From contig DMKZ01000147.1 in the NCBI GenBank assembly GCA_003454065.1, positions 1 to 6,945 of the forward strand: a DNA stretch of 6,945 nt, given 5' to 3'. This document shows positions 1-6,441 of the stretch, one piece after another. The position numbers were made by a program, and so were the translations under genes. The stretch's first letter is position 1. The number at the start of each line of letters is the position of its first letter. The DNA comes from Spirochaetaceae bacterium (GTDB taxonomy: Bacteria > Spirochaetota > Spirochaetia > Sphaerochaetales > Sphaerochaetaceae). The notes beneath the pieces were generated by a model. It saw nothing but the letters and a program-made list of their open reading frames with translations. It had not been told where the DNA came from and made no database searches.

Positions 1-94
1 GCCTGAACAAGCCGCCCTTGCGGATGGATGCTTCTGCCAAACTTGAAGCGACTGAAGCATCCTGTGTAGTCTGAACCTGCCTATTGCCCATCAT
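1..94 (-). CDS. Possible 5' end of an unidentified gene, cut by the window edge
   Basis: An open frame starts at one of two adjacent ATG codons (94-92 or 91-89, minus strand) and runs to the window edge without a stop, giving about 31 codons. The peptide begins MMGNRQVQTTQDASVASSLA and ends in a basic stretch, IRKGGLFR. I do not recognise it. It would lie 49 nt downstream of the yifB-like gene on the same strand, and I see no terminator between them, so an operon is possible. The Shine-Dalgarno match is poor (only TGAG nearby). An open run of this length occurs often by chance. A competing reading is a plus-strand gene whose last 23 codons end at a TGA at 72-74. Only one of the two can be right, and neither may be. 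Confidence 0.22.
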   Translation of the reverse strand, partial: MMGNRQVQTTQDASVASSLAEASIRKGGLFR

Positions 95-143
95 GTTCTC
101 AGAGGGGATCTTCTATGACTCCAGATATGTTCGGAAGTGGCCT

Positions 144-1748
144 TCAGAAATGTTCGTTGGCAGTATCGGATAGCATGATTGCAAGCTTCGCATCATTTTT
201 GTCGATATCCTCTTTTCCTTTGCAATCCGCAAGCGTTCTGGCTATGCAATAGGCTTTGAGCGATTTTCCTATGTTCGTGTTTCCATTGAATATCTCTGCT
301 GCTTTTTCAATGGCTTTGCTTCTGAAATCGGCTTCGCTTGTCTTGAGGATATCAGAATTGAACGCTATGCTTTGACTGGATTCGTATCTTGCCGACTGCA
401 TTTGCAATGCTTTGACAATCATTTGCACGGGGTCGTCTGGCTCATCCATGCGAAGTGCGGCGTTCGCTTGGCCGGATTGGTCCTCTGATATGCAGCATAT
501 CATATCAAAATTGTCATAGATGATTTCGTTCAGATTTCTGTTGAAGGATTTTCTGCTTGAGGCGGAGCACTCGCATGAGTCGTCGCTTCTTCCGAGCTTT
601 CCGCATCCGCAAAGCCGAGATGCGGCTATGATTGAAGTACTCAACGGATATGATTCGCCTTTGAAAGCGAAAGCGCTTTTGCTTATGCATGATTTCAAGA
701 GCATCATTGTTTTCCGCGATAGTTCGGATATGTCGTCAACGAGCAGTATGCTGCCGTTTTCCGCGATTATGCGCGGGATGCCTTCTTTTTGGGTCTTGAA
801 GGCGTCTTTGATGCTTTTTTCATCGAACACCTTGAAAACCGTTTTGTCGCATCCATCATTTGAAAGCGAAGAGGCTTCAGGGTTCGTTTCGTTGGCCTTG
901 AGTATCATCATGTTTTCTTCGCGGGCAAGCCTGACTTTCTCCGGCAAAGGCAGCGCTATTCGACTTAGGACGTCCATTATAAGCGATTTTCCGCTGCCTT
1001 TAGGTCCGAGGATAAGTAGGTTGTGCCTGCCGGCGAGCGCTATGGAAATGACCTTTTTGCAATTTTCCATCCCGATTATGCCAGTGAGCAGTTTGTCGTT
1101 GTTTTTAGCCTTGCCGTCCGGTATGGATTTTGCAATGTGAAAAACGCTACCTAACGATTCCGCATTGCAGCTATCAGCATAATCATCATTATTGCGCGTT
1201 CCCTTCTCATGAGATCTTCTGCTTTCAATCCTTGCGAAGGATAAATACGCATCAGCGATGTCCCCGACATAGTGCATTTTGATTTTGCCGGCATACCCTT
1301 CGGGGTTTTTCGCGATTTCCGATTCCATCGTTTTTCTCGCATTTTCGCTAAGCATGATGTCTTCGATTCCGTGTCTCAGGCATATTTCAATTAGCGAAGA
1401 CGGGATTATATCGGATGTCACGCACTCGCCCTTGGAGTTTATGGACGATGCGATGATGATCTTTCCATTGCATTGGGATTTGCATAGCACGGAAACGGCT
1501 ATCGCAAGTTCTATGTTTCCGCAGCTGCTTATGTTTCCTTGCGGGGTTATCAAGCTTATAGTAACGCCTTTCGGGTATTGCAATTTCCTCACTACTGCCG
1601 CATTCTTTATTTTCGCTTCGCATTCCTTCGGATTGAAAAACCCGTTTTTGTAGTAGATGTCGAATCTGGGGAATCCTCCGCGTTTGGCGGTTTCGACTTT
1701 CATTAGGATTCCGGATTTGGTCTTATATAAAACAGAATATATGTCCAT
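144..1748 (-). CDS. yifB: Divergent YifB/ComM-family AAA+ (Mg-chelatase-like) protein
   Basis: The protein has 534 residues; the family is usually about 500-510. Canonical ComM is a hexameric DNA helicase that helps branch migration during integration of transforming DNA. The N-terminal ChlI/Lon-fold domain (about 4-170) aligns from YSVLYKTKSG through FPRFDI, the 'RITVNLAP' strand (VTISLITP, 62-69) and the 'DLPIAL' helix. A low-complexity linker follows (about 172-220). The AAA+ domain opens with GIIGMENCKK, then AGRHNLLILGPKGSGKS with Walker A at 248-255, and Walker B-like ILLVDD at 334-339. Cysteine pairs C380/C382 and C392/C394 match the CPCG...CxC pairs of many ComM proteins. The C-terminal helical part keeps SAR (452-454), IAFNSDI and IARTLADCKG. 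Several family signatures are missing: the FRSPHH motif, the Walker B glutamate (D here), sensor-1 Asn-Pro, the LLDRID arginine and probably the SxRA sensor 2. ATP binding is likely, but hydrolysis is doubtful. The start is fixed by the N-terminal alignment; no Shine-Dalgarno precedes it. The family call is good and the function uncertain. Confidence 0.85.
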   Translation of the reverse strand: MDIYSVLYKTKSGILMKVETAKRGGFPRFDIYYKNGFFNPKECEAKIKNAAVVRKLQYPKGVTISLITPQGNISSCGNIELAIAVSVLCKSQCNGKIIIASSINSKGECVTSDIIPSSLIEICLRHGIEDIMLSENARKTMESEIAKNPEGYAGKIKMHYVGDIADAYLSFARIESRRSHEKGTRNNDDYADSCNAESLGSVFHIAKSIPDGKAKNNDKLLTGIIGMENCKKVISIALAGRHNLLILGPKGSGKSLIMDVLSRIALPLPEKVRLAREENMMILKANETNPEASSLSNDGCDKTVFKVFDEKSIKDAFKTQKEGIPRIIAENGSILLVDDISELSRKTMMLLKSCISKSAFAFKGESYPLSTSIIAASRLCGCGKLGRSDDSCECSASSRKSFNRNLNEIIYDNFDMICCISEDQSGQANAALRMDEPDDPVQMIVKALQMQSARYESSQSIAFNSDILKTSEADFRSKAIEKAAEIFNGNTNIGKSLKAYCIARTLADCKGKEDIDKNDAKLAIMLSDTANEHF

Positions 1749-1752
1749 ACGT

Positions 1753-1783
1753 ATTATAGATGAAGAAAATTGATATTTGTCGC
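1753..1783 (-). promoter_or_regulatory. Putative promoter of the yifB-like gene
   Basis: The minus strand carries a perfect TATAAT at 1758-1753, only 4 nt before the ATG at 1748. A partial -35, GCGACA (1783-1778), lies 19 bp upstream, which is a long spacer. Transcription would start at or within a few bases of the start codon, implying a leaderless or nearly leaderless mRNA. This agrees with the absence of any Shine-Dalgarno sequence. The -10 match is strong, the -35 weak. Confidence 0.5.
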
Positions 1784-1795
1784 TTCATCATCAAT
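1759..1795. repeat. Two interleaved short inverted repeats in the divergent control region
   Basis: GATGAAG (1759-1765) is the reverse complement of CTTCATC (1783-1789). ATTGAT (1769-1774) is the reverse complement of ATCAAT (1790-1795). The arms alternate A-B-A'-B' and cover the spacer and -35 region of the putative yifB promoter. Since they lie upstream of both predicted transcription starts, a DNA-level operator is more plausible than an RNA structure. The DNA is AT-rich and the arms short, so chance is a real alternative. Confidence 0.3.
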
Positions 1796-1857
1796 ATTTT
1801 TTGAATCGTTCCATGGTATAGCATTGTGTTATTGCCTTGCAGTTGTCCTGCTGTCCT

Positions 1858-1886
1858 TTGCTTGCAGCTGCGAATTATGATACACT
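1858..1886 (+). promoter_or_regulatory. Putative promoter of the feoAB operon (extended -10)
   Basis: A -35-like TTGCTT (1858-1863) is followed by a 17-bp spacer and TACACT (1881-1886). TGA sits directly before the hexamer (1878-1880), giving a TGnTAnAnT extended -10. The predicted start is near 1892-1894, leaving a leader of about 30 nt that contains the ribosome binding site. A perfect 8-bp palindrome, GCAGCTGC (1864-1871), lies in the spacer. The call is from sequence inspection only. Confidence 0.55.
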
Positions 1887-1900
1887 AATAATTATCATAA
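1875..1900. promoter_or_regulatory. Inverted repeat over the feo promoter; candidate Fur/DtxR-type operator
   Basis: TTATGATA (1875-1882) and TATCATAA (1893-1900) are perfect reverse complements separated by 10 bp. The repeat covers the -10 hexamer and the predicted transcription start. The outer heptamers are TGATACA and ATTATCA, and Fur-type boxes have TGATAAT/ATTATCA half-sites, so the right half matches exactly and the left in five of seven positions. The 6-bp gap between heptamers differs from the 7-1-7 Fur arrangement and is one base short of the overlapping double-Fur form. The regulator's identity is therefore inferred. The position suggests repression of iron uptake when metal is plentiful. 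Confidence 0.55.
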
Positions 1901-1913
1901 ACATAATAATAGC

Positions 1914-1920
1914 GGAGGAG
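1914..1920 (+). promoter_or_regulatory. Ribosome binding site of feoAB, closely spaced to ATG
   Basis: GGAGGAG is a strong Shine-Dalgarno sequence, but GGAGG ends only 4 nt before the ATG at 1923. An in-frame TTG at 1929 would have a more usual 10-nt gap from GGAGG. ATG is preferred because the resulting MTLKDL start is typical of FeoA domains; the TTG would shorten the protein by two residues. Confidence 0.7.
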
Positions 1921-1922
1921 AT

Positions 1923-4277
1923 ATGACGTTGAAGGATTTGACTGTCGGTCAGTCTTGCGAAGTCACACGAGTCGGAGCGGACGGAGCGCTGAGGCAGCAT
2001 TTTCTCGATATGGGCATAATCCCGGGCACAAGAATCACCGTTGCGAAATACGCTCCGTTGGGCGATCCGATTGAAGTGACGGTGCGTGGATATGAGTTGA
2101 CGCTCAGACTCGAGGATGCTGAAAGAATAGAGGTCAAGCAATCCGTCGGAGATTCATATGAAATAAATGAGCCTTCCGTTTCTGGCAAGACTGCCCATCC
2201 GGGACTTGGCGAAGGCGGCAGATTCCATCCGAAAGGCAGCGGAAACCCCCTTCCCGACGAAGCCGTGATGAAGTTCGTTCTTGTCGGAAATCAGAATTGC
2301 GGGAAAACCACATTGTTCAACAGGCTTACCGGAATGAATCAGCATGTAGGCAATTTTCCCGGAGTTACGGTTGATAGAAAAGACGGAGCGATTAGCGGAT
2401 ACGCCAAAACGCTTGTGACTGATTTGCCCGGAATCTATTCCATGTCGCCATATACGAACGAGGAGATAGTATCGAGGGATTTCATCATCGGCAGCAAACC
2501 CAATGGTATAATAAACATAGTGGATGCGACTAATATAGAGCGCAATCTGTATCTGACCATGCAATTGATAGAAATGGGAATTCCGATGGTTGTCGCCTTA
2601 AACATGATGGATGAATTGACGGCGAACGGCGGCAGCATAGATGTCAATGCGATGGAAGTGATGCTCGGAGTTCCGGTGGTTTTGATTTCCGCTGCTAAAA
2701 ACGAAGGCATACCCGAACTTATAGGCCATGCTTTGCATGTGGCGCGCTATCAGGAAAAGCCGTTGCGGCAGGATTTTTGCGATGAGAACGATAACGGCGG
2801 AGCGGTGCACAGGTGCATTCATGCGATTTCTCATCTGATAGAGGATCATGCTAAAAACGCCGGGCTGCCTGTCAGGTTCGCTGCATGCAAGGTGATAGAA
2901 GGGGACGACAGGATAATATCCCAATTGCATCTGGATGACAATGAAACCGAAATGATGGAGCATATAATCGTTCAAATGGAATCCGAAAGGGGTCTCGACA
3001 GAAGCGCAGCCGTTGCGGAAATGCGATTCGAGTTCATAGGCAAGGTATGCAGAAGCACCGTTCGCAAACCCAATGAAAGCAAGGAACGCATGCGCAGCGA
3101 TAGAATCGACAGGTTTCTTACGGGCAGATTCACAGCGATTCCGGCATTCTTGTGCATCATGAGCATGGTTTTCTGGCTGTCGTTCGATGTTATCGGAAAA
3201 TGGCTTCAGAATATTATGGCTATGGCGATAGACGGGTTGAGCGCAATTGTCGGCAGAGCCATGTCGGCGTCCGGCGTGAATGAGGTGATTCAAAACCTTG
3301 TGACCGATGGCATATTCGCAGGAGTCGGAAGCGTATTGAGCTTTATGCCTATAATCGTGACGATGTTTTTCTTCTTATCGGTGCTTGAGGATAGCGGATA
3401 CATCGCGCGAGTGGCGTTCTTTATGGATAAGCTTCTGCGCAAGATAAGCCTAAGCGGCAGAAGCGTGGTTTCGATGCTCATAGGCTTCGGCTGCACTGTT
3501 CCTGCGGTGATGTCAACGAGGACGCTTCCTAGCGAGCATGATAGGAAGATGACGGTTTTGCTGACTCCGTTCATGAGCTGTTCGGCAAAAGTCCCCATGT
3601 ATTCGTTTTTCGCCGCCGCTTTTTTCCCTAAATACGGATGGCTTGTCATGATATCGCTATATGCCTTCGGAATCTTGCTGGCGATTTTGCTCGCATGCCT
3701 GTATAAGGGGGCGGTTTTCAAGGGCGGCGCCGCACCATTTGTCATGGAGCTTCCCAATTATAGGATGCCAGGCGCTAAGAATGTGGCGCAGCTTCTTTGG
3801 GAGAAAGCTAAGGATTTCCTGCAAAGGGCGTTTAGCGTCGTTCTGATAGCTACGATAGCGGTATGGTTTCTTAAGAAGTTCGATATTCACCTTAATGTCG
3901 CTGCACAGCCGCACGATAGCATTCTGGCCGTGATGTCTGGATTCCTGACGCCTTTGATGAGGCCTTTGGGTTTGGGCGATTGGCGTATTTGCACTTCGCT
4001 TGTTTGCGGAGTGATGGCAAAGGAGAGCGTGGTTTCGACGATGGAGATATTATTCGAAAACGGTTTGCGTCCGACTCTGAACGCTTTATCCGCAGCTACG
4101 CTCATGGTTTTCTCATTGCTTTATACGCCTTGCGTAGCCGCTATCGTTTCCATTCGCAGGGAACTCGGGAGAGGCTGGGCCGCCTTCGTTGTGGTATGGC
4201 AATGCGCAGTCGCTTGGGTCATTGCATTTGCGGCGCGGCTTGTTTTGGCTTTATTTACAGGAGGCGGTTTGCCATGA
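1923..4277 (+). CDS. feoAB: Fused FeoA-FeoB ferrous iron transporter
   Basis: This 784-residue inner-membrane protein imports Fe(II). Residues 1-72 form an SH3-like FeoA domain (MTLKDL, LDMGIIPGT, IEVTVRGYELTLR). A Gly/Pro-rich linker (about 73-114) leads into FeoB. The cytosolic G domain shows G1 GNQNCGKT (122-129), G2 Thr149 in GVTV, G3 DLPG (167-170), G4 NMMD (227-230, the usual FeoB variant of NKxD) and G5 SAA (256-258). The helical GDI-like spacer follows (about 285-395). The membrane part (about 403-780) has many hydrophobic helices. It carries the gate motifs GCTVPA (C524), FMSCSAKVP (C553) and LLYTPCVAAI (C737). All key parts are present, so it should be functional. FeoA and FeoB are often separate genes; natural fusions are known in several bacterial groups. 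No FeoC is seen. The gene is preceded by an operator-like repeat and its stop overlaps the next start. Confidence 0.97.
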   Translation: MTLKDLTVGQSCEVTRVGADGALRQHFLDMGIIPGTRITVAKYAPLGDPIEVTVRGYELTLRLEDAERIEVKQSVGDSYEINEPSVSGKTAHPGLGEGGRFHPKGSGNPLPDEAVMKFVLVGNQNCGKTTLFNRLTGMNQHVGNFPGVTVDRKDGAISGYAKTLVTDLPGIYSMSPYTNEEIVSRDFIIGSKPNGIINIVDATNIERNLYLTMQLIEMGIPMVVALNMMDELTANGGSIDVNAMEVMLGVPVVLISAAKNEGIPELIGHALHVARYQEKPLRQDFCDENDNGGAVHRCIHAISHLIEDHAKNAGLPVRFAACKVIEGDDRIISQLHLDDNETEMMEHIIVQMESERGLDRSAAVAEMRFEFIGKVCRSTVRKPNESKERMRSDRIDRFLTGRFTAIPAFLCIMSMVFWLSFDVIGKWLQNIMAMAIDGLSAIVGRAMSASGVNEVIQNLVTDGIFAGVGSVLSFMPIIVTMFFFLSVLEDSGYIARVAFFMDKLLRKISLSGRSVVSMLIGFGCTVPAVMSTRTLPSEHDRKMTVLLTPFMSCSAKVPMYSFFAAAFFPKYGWLVMISLYAFGILLAILLACLYKGAVFKGGAAPFVMELPNYRMPGAKNVAQLLWEKAKDFLQRAFSVVLIATIAVWFLKKFDIHLNVAAQPHDSILAVMSGFLTPLMRPLGLGDWRICTSLVCGVMAKESVVSTMEILFENGLRPTLNALSAATLMVFSLLYTPCVAAIVSIRRELGRGWAAFVVVWQCAVAWVIAFAARLVLALFTGGGLP
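4259..4264 (+). promoter_or_regulatory. Ribosome binding site of the aldo/keto reductase inside feoAB
   Basis: A perfect AGGAGG lies within the last codons of feoAB, 9 nt before the ATG at 4274. It fixes the reductase start, ruling out a longer in-frame reading that would extend about 98 codons back into feoAB. With the 4-bp ATGA overlap it indicates translational coupling. Confidence 0.85.
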
Positions 4278-5449
4278 GGTACAGGATCGACAGGCATGGA
4301 GAGCCGATCTCCCAGCTCGGATTCGGTTGCATGCGCTTTACGAGAAAAGGCGTGGCGATTGATTATGAAAAGGCCGAACGTGAGGTGATGCGTGCTATTG
4401 AGCTTGGCGTGAATTATTTCGACACGGCTTATATTTATCCCGGCAGCGAGGAATGTCTTGGCAAAATTGTGCAAAATAACGGTTGTCGCGACAAAGTGAA
4501 AATCGCCACAAAGCTTCCGCAATACATGATTCGCTCGCAAAAAGCGATTGGTAAAGTGTTCGCCGAAGAGCTGGAGAGGCTTAGGACGGACCATGTCGAT
4601 TATTATCTGATGCACATGCTTATGGACATTTCGGAATGGCGCAAGCTGGTGGATTTGAACATAGTAGATTGGATACGCGCTCGTAAGGCTGATGGAAGCA
4701 TTCGAAACATCGGGTTTTCCTTTCATGGCAATGTTCAGGCTTTTTTGGAAATACTTGATGCATACGATTGGGATTTTTGCCAGATACAATACAACTATTT
4801 GGATGAGTTCAGCCAAGCAGGACGGACGGGTCTTGAGGCAGCGGCTAAGAAGGGGATTCCAGTCATCATAATGGAGCCTTTGCGCGGTGGAAATCTGGTG
4901 AAGCTGCCGCAAAAGGCGATGGATGCTTTGAAGGAATCCGGAACAGGCTATTCGCCGGCCGAATTGGGACTTCGCTGGCTTTTCGACCAGAACGGGGTGA
5001 CTTGCGTTCTTTCGGGCATGAATTCATTGGAGATGGTGGAGGAGAACGCACGCATAGCTTCCGAATCGGAGGCTGGCATGTTCGATGAATCGCATCGCAT
5101 GCTTGTCAATAAGATAAGGGATATAATCCGCGAGCGCGAAAAAGTGCCATGCACGGGCTGCCGGTATTGCATGCCTTGTCCGAAAGGTGTGGACATCCCC
5201 GGCAATTTTCATTTCTACAACCTTATGTTTTGCGAAAGCAAAAGGTCGGGGAGACATGGTTTCGCCCAGAACATGGGTCTTAGGAAAAAAACCGGATTCG
5301 CTTCGCAATGCGTCGGTTGCGGCAAGTGCGAGCTGCATTGCCCGCAGCTCATTCGGATTCGAGAAAAGCTTAGGGAGGCTGATAAGGCGCTTCGTCCTTG
5401 GTATTATAAGATGGCGATTAGCGTTGTCAGAAGGTTTTTCAGAAGATGA
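4274..5449 (+). CDS. Aldo/keto reductase with C-terminal ferredoxin domain (two 4Fe-4S clusters)
   Basis: A cytosolic protein of 391 residues, close to the usual size for the COG1453-type 'predicted oxidoreductase' group. Residues 1-285 form the AKR TIM barrel. It starts ISQLGFGCMRF and has the catalytic tetrad Asp50 (NYFDTA), Tyr55, Lys80 (IATKLP) and His114 (YYLMHM). Further barrel features are NIGFSFHG, QIQYNYLDE, IIMEPLRGG and the VLSGMNS loop (245-251), which in the family contacts the cofactor. The C-terminal domain has CTGCRYCMPCP (C293, C296, C299, C302) and CVGCGKCELHCP (C346, C349, C352, C356), enough for two cubane clusters. The tail is basic (RRFFRR). The substrate is unknown; the fold implies NAD(P)H- or flavin-linked carbonyl chemistry with electron transfer through the clusters. 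It overlaps feoAB by 4 bp and has its own strong Shine-Dalgarno site, so it belongs to the iron operon. Confidence 0.93.
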   Translation: MRYRIDRHGEPISQLGFGCMRFTRKGVAIDYEKAEREVMRAIELGVNYFDTAYIYPGSEECLGKIVQNNGCRDKVKIATKLPQYMIRSQKAIGKVFAEELERLRTDHVDYYLMHMLMDISEWRKLVDLNIVDWIRARKADGSIRNIGFSFHGNVQAFLEILDAYDWDFCQIQYNYLDEFSQAGRTGLEAAAKKGIPVIIMEPLRGGNLVKLPQKAMDALKESGTGYSPAELGLRWLFDQNGVTCVLSGMNSLEMVEENARIASESEAGMFDESHRMLVNKIRDIIREREKVPCTGCRYCMPCPKGVDIPGNFHFYNLMFCESKRSGRHGFAQNMGLRKKTGFASQCVGCGKCELHCPQLIRIREKLREADKALRPWYYKMAISVVRRFFRR

Positions 5450-5505
5450 CGCGCAAGGAAAATATCGATCGGATGATTTCCGGCGGTTTTCAGATCCGAA
5501 GGGCA

Positions 5506-5533
5506 TCAGTCGAAATCGGACTCTGAGGTTTTT
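5506..5533 (+). terminator. Weak candidate terminator of the feo operon
   Basis: TCAG (5506-5509) can pair with CTGA (5523-5526). TC/GA pairs (5510-5511 with 5519-5520) continue the stem past a 2-nt bulge. GG and five Ts (5529-5533) follow. It sits in the 93-bp convergent gap between the reductase and the comB-like gene, where a terminator is expected. The stem is short and imperfect, so efficiency is doubtful. Confidence 0.3.
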
Positions 5534-5542
5534 AGAAGTGCC

Positions 5543-6244
5543 CTATAATTCGATTTTGATCATTTCCATAGGAGTTTTTGAGATGTCAGCCTTGAGGATG
5601 AAATCGAATATGTCGGGGACGAGACACATGAAGAAGTCCGGTTCGGGAAACGAGATGCGGCGGGATTTGTCGAAGAACTTGCTTCCGGCGGTATTCTTGA
5701 GTTCGGCGATTTCCTTATGGATGTTCAAGTTCTCTCCTAATATTCTGGAACGAATGTAGCGGGCGCAAAGCGTATCTTCGGCTGATTCCTCCGTTCCATT
5801 CAACCCCATGCACACCAAAGTCACGATATGCGGATTCTTGCTTTTTATATATCTGGCAGCAGCTGAGGCATTTACGAGGCTGCCTGAAATAACATCATCG
5901 GTTCTTTTTGTCGCATGCATGATGCCTTGGGTTCCAGCGCTTGTGCAATGCACTACCGTTTTGCCTTTCAAATCGACCTGAGTGGTAAGATAGGAAGGGG
6001 AGTTGCCGCTGTCGAAATCCGGCAATTTCACGCCGCCGCGTTCGCCTATGAGATAATATTCAGGATGTTCAGTCTTTAATTTCAGGCACTCATCGATTTC
6101 TCCCATCGGAATTATGCGGGCAACGCCTTCATCTGCAAGGAAGCACTCAACGGTGAATGCTCTGAAAACATCTATGATTACCGTGAGGCCCTCTGCCTTT
6201 TCGGCACCTTCGATTTGCTGCAGTATTCTAATATCCATATTCAT
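5543..6244 (-). CDS. comB: ComB-family protein, 2-phosphosulfolactate phosphatase-like
   Basis: A 233-residue soluble protein of normal length for the ComB family, whose founding member removes phosphate from 2-phosphosulfolactate to give sulfolactate in coenzyme M synthesis. Visible family motifs, in order: IIDVFRAFT (23-31), LIGERGG (65-71), DFDSGNSP (76-83), HCTSAGTQG (99-107, against TTNGT in many members), SGSLVNASA (120-128) and VCMGLNGTEESAEDTLCA (144-161) with the acidic pair E156/D157. All core blocks are intact. Many bacteria carry this family without making coenzyme M, so the true substrate here is open. The start is at ATG 6244; a second ATG lies two codons on, and the Shine-Dalgarno is weak (AGAAG). 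A 13-bp inverted repeat, ATCTTC-T-GAAGAT (6252-6264), lies just upstream and may be chance. The gene converges on the reductase. It lies downstream of the ABC ATPase on the same strand but beyond that gene's terminator, so it probably has its own promoter, which I could not identify in 6245-6320. Confidence 0.86.
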   Translation of the reverse strand: MNMDIRILQQIEGAEKAEGLTVIIDVFRAFTVECFLADEGVARIIPMGEIDECLKLKTEHPEYYLIGERGGVKLPDFDSGNSPSYLTTQVDLKGKTVVHCTSAGTQGIMHATKRTDDVISGSLVNASAAARYIKSKNPHIVTLVCMGLNGTEESAEDTLCARYIRSRILGENLNIHKEIAELKNTAGSKFFDKSRRISFPEPDFFMCLVPDIFDFILKADISKTPMEMIKIEL

Positions 6245-6320
6245 TGATCTAATCTTCTGAAGATGATTTCTAAGAGGTATTTCAAAATTGATTTCAATGC
6301 GATGCGAAGTTCAATCTCCT

Positions 6321-6355
6321 AAAAAAACGGCTCTCGCGCTGTAGCACAAGAGCCG
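6321..6355 (-). terminator. Intrinsic terminator of the ABC transporter gene
   Basis: Read on the minus strand, CGGCTCT (6355-6349) pairs with AGAGCCG (6334-6328) across a 14-nt loop that can pair partly. Seven Ts follow directly (6327-6321). This GC-rich stem plus U-tract lies 117 nt after the stop of the ATPase gene and 77 nt before the comB-like start, separating the two transcripts. Confidence 0.85.
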
Positions 6356-6365
6356 ACACAAACTG

Positions 6366-6432
6366 ACGCTTCCAAAAAACCTCAGAATCCTGAACCTGCC
6401 GGATGCTTGGAGCGGCAGGCTTTCGGAAGCGT
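6366..6432. repeat. Nested inverted repeats in the 3' untranslated region of the ABC gene
   Basis: The outer arms ACGCTTCC (6366-6373) and GGAAGCGT (6425-6432) are perfect reverse complements, extendable by one G-T wobble. They enclose CCTGCCG (6395-6401) and CGGCAGG (6413-6419), a second perfect 7-bp pair with an 11-nt loop. On the minus-strand transcript this would fold as a long stem-loop just before the terminator. A TTTTTT run (6379-6374) lies between the inner hairpin and the outer arm, so the inner hairpin might also act as a weak early terminator. Possible roles are 3' end protection or a 3'-derived small RNA; neither is shown. Confidence 0.5.
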
Positions 6433-6441
6433 TCAAAACAT

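Noticed and set aside
71..81. CTGAACCTGCC shared with 6390-6400 as a possible repeated element
   Set aside because: An 11-mer match is expected several times by chance in a window of this size, and the flanks do not match.
520..1140. Long open frame (206 codons) on the plus strand
   Set aside because: It lies wholly antisense to the yifB-like gene, whose reading has family motifs throughout. It has no convincing Shine-Dalgarno and no recognisable motif.
1836..1867. Direct repeat CTTGCAG (1836-1842 and 1861-1867) as iterons or activator sites
   Set aside because: Only two copies of 7 bp, 25 bp apart, with no further copies nearby; too weak to call.
3980..4273. 98-codon N-terminal extension of the aldo/keto reductase
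   Set aside because: It overlaps the conserved C-terminal membrane region of feoAB, and its composition is unlike an AKR. AGGAGG at 4259-4264 and the AKR-like MRYRIDRHGE start support ATG 4274.
5187..5759. 190-codon plus-strand frame spanning the reductase end and the comB-like 3' end
   Set aside because: It overlaps the second Fe-S motif in another frame and the comB-like gene in antisense; it has no motif of its own.
6252..6264. ATCTTC-T-GAAGAT palindrome before the comB-like start as an operator
   Set aside because: A 6-bp-arm palindrome is expected by chance about once or twice in this length, and the arm overlaps the weak ribosome binding site.
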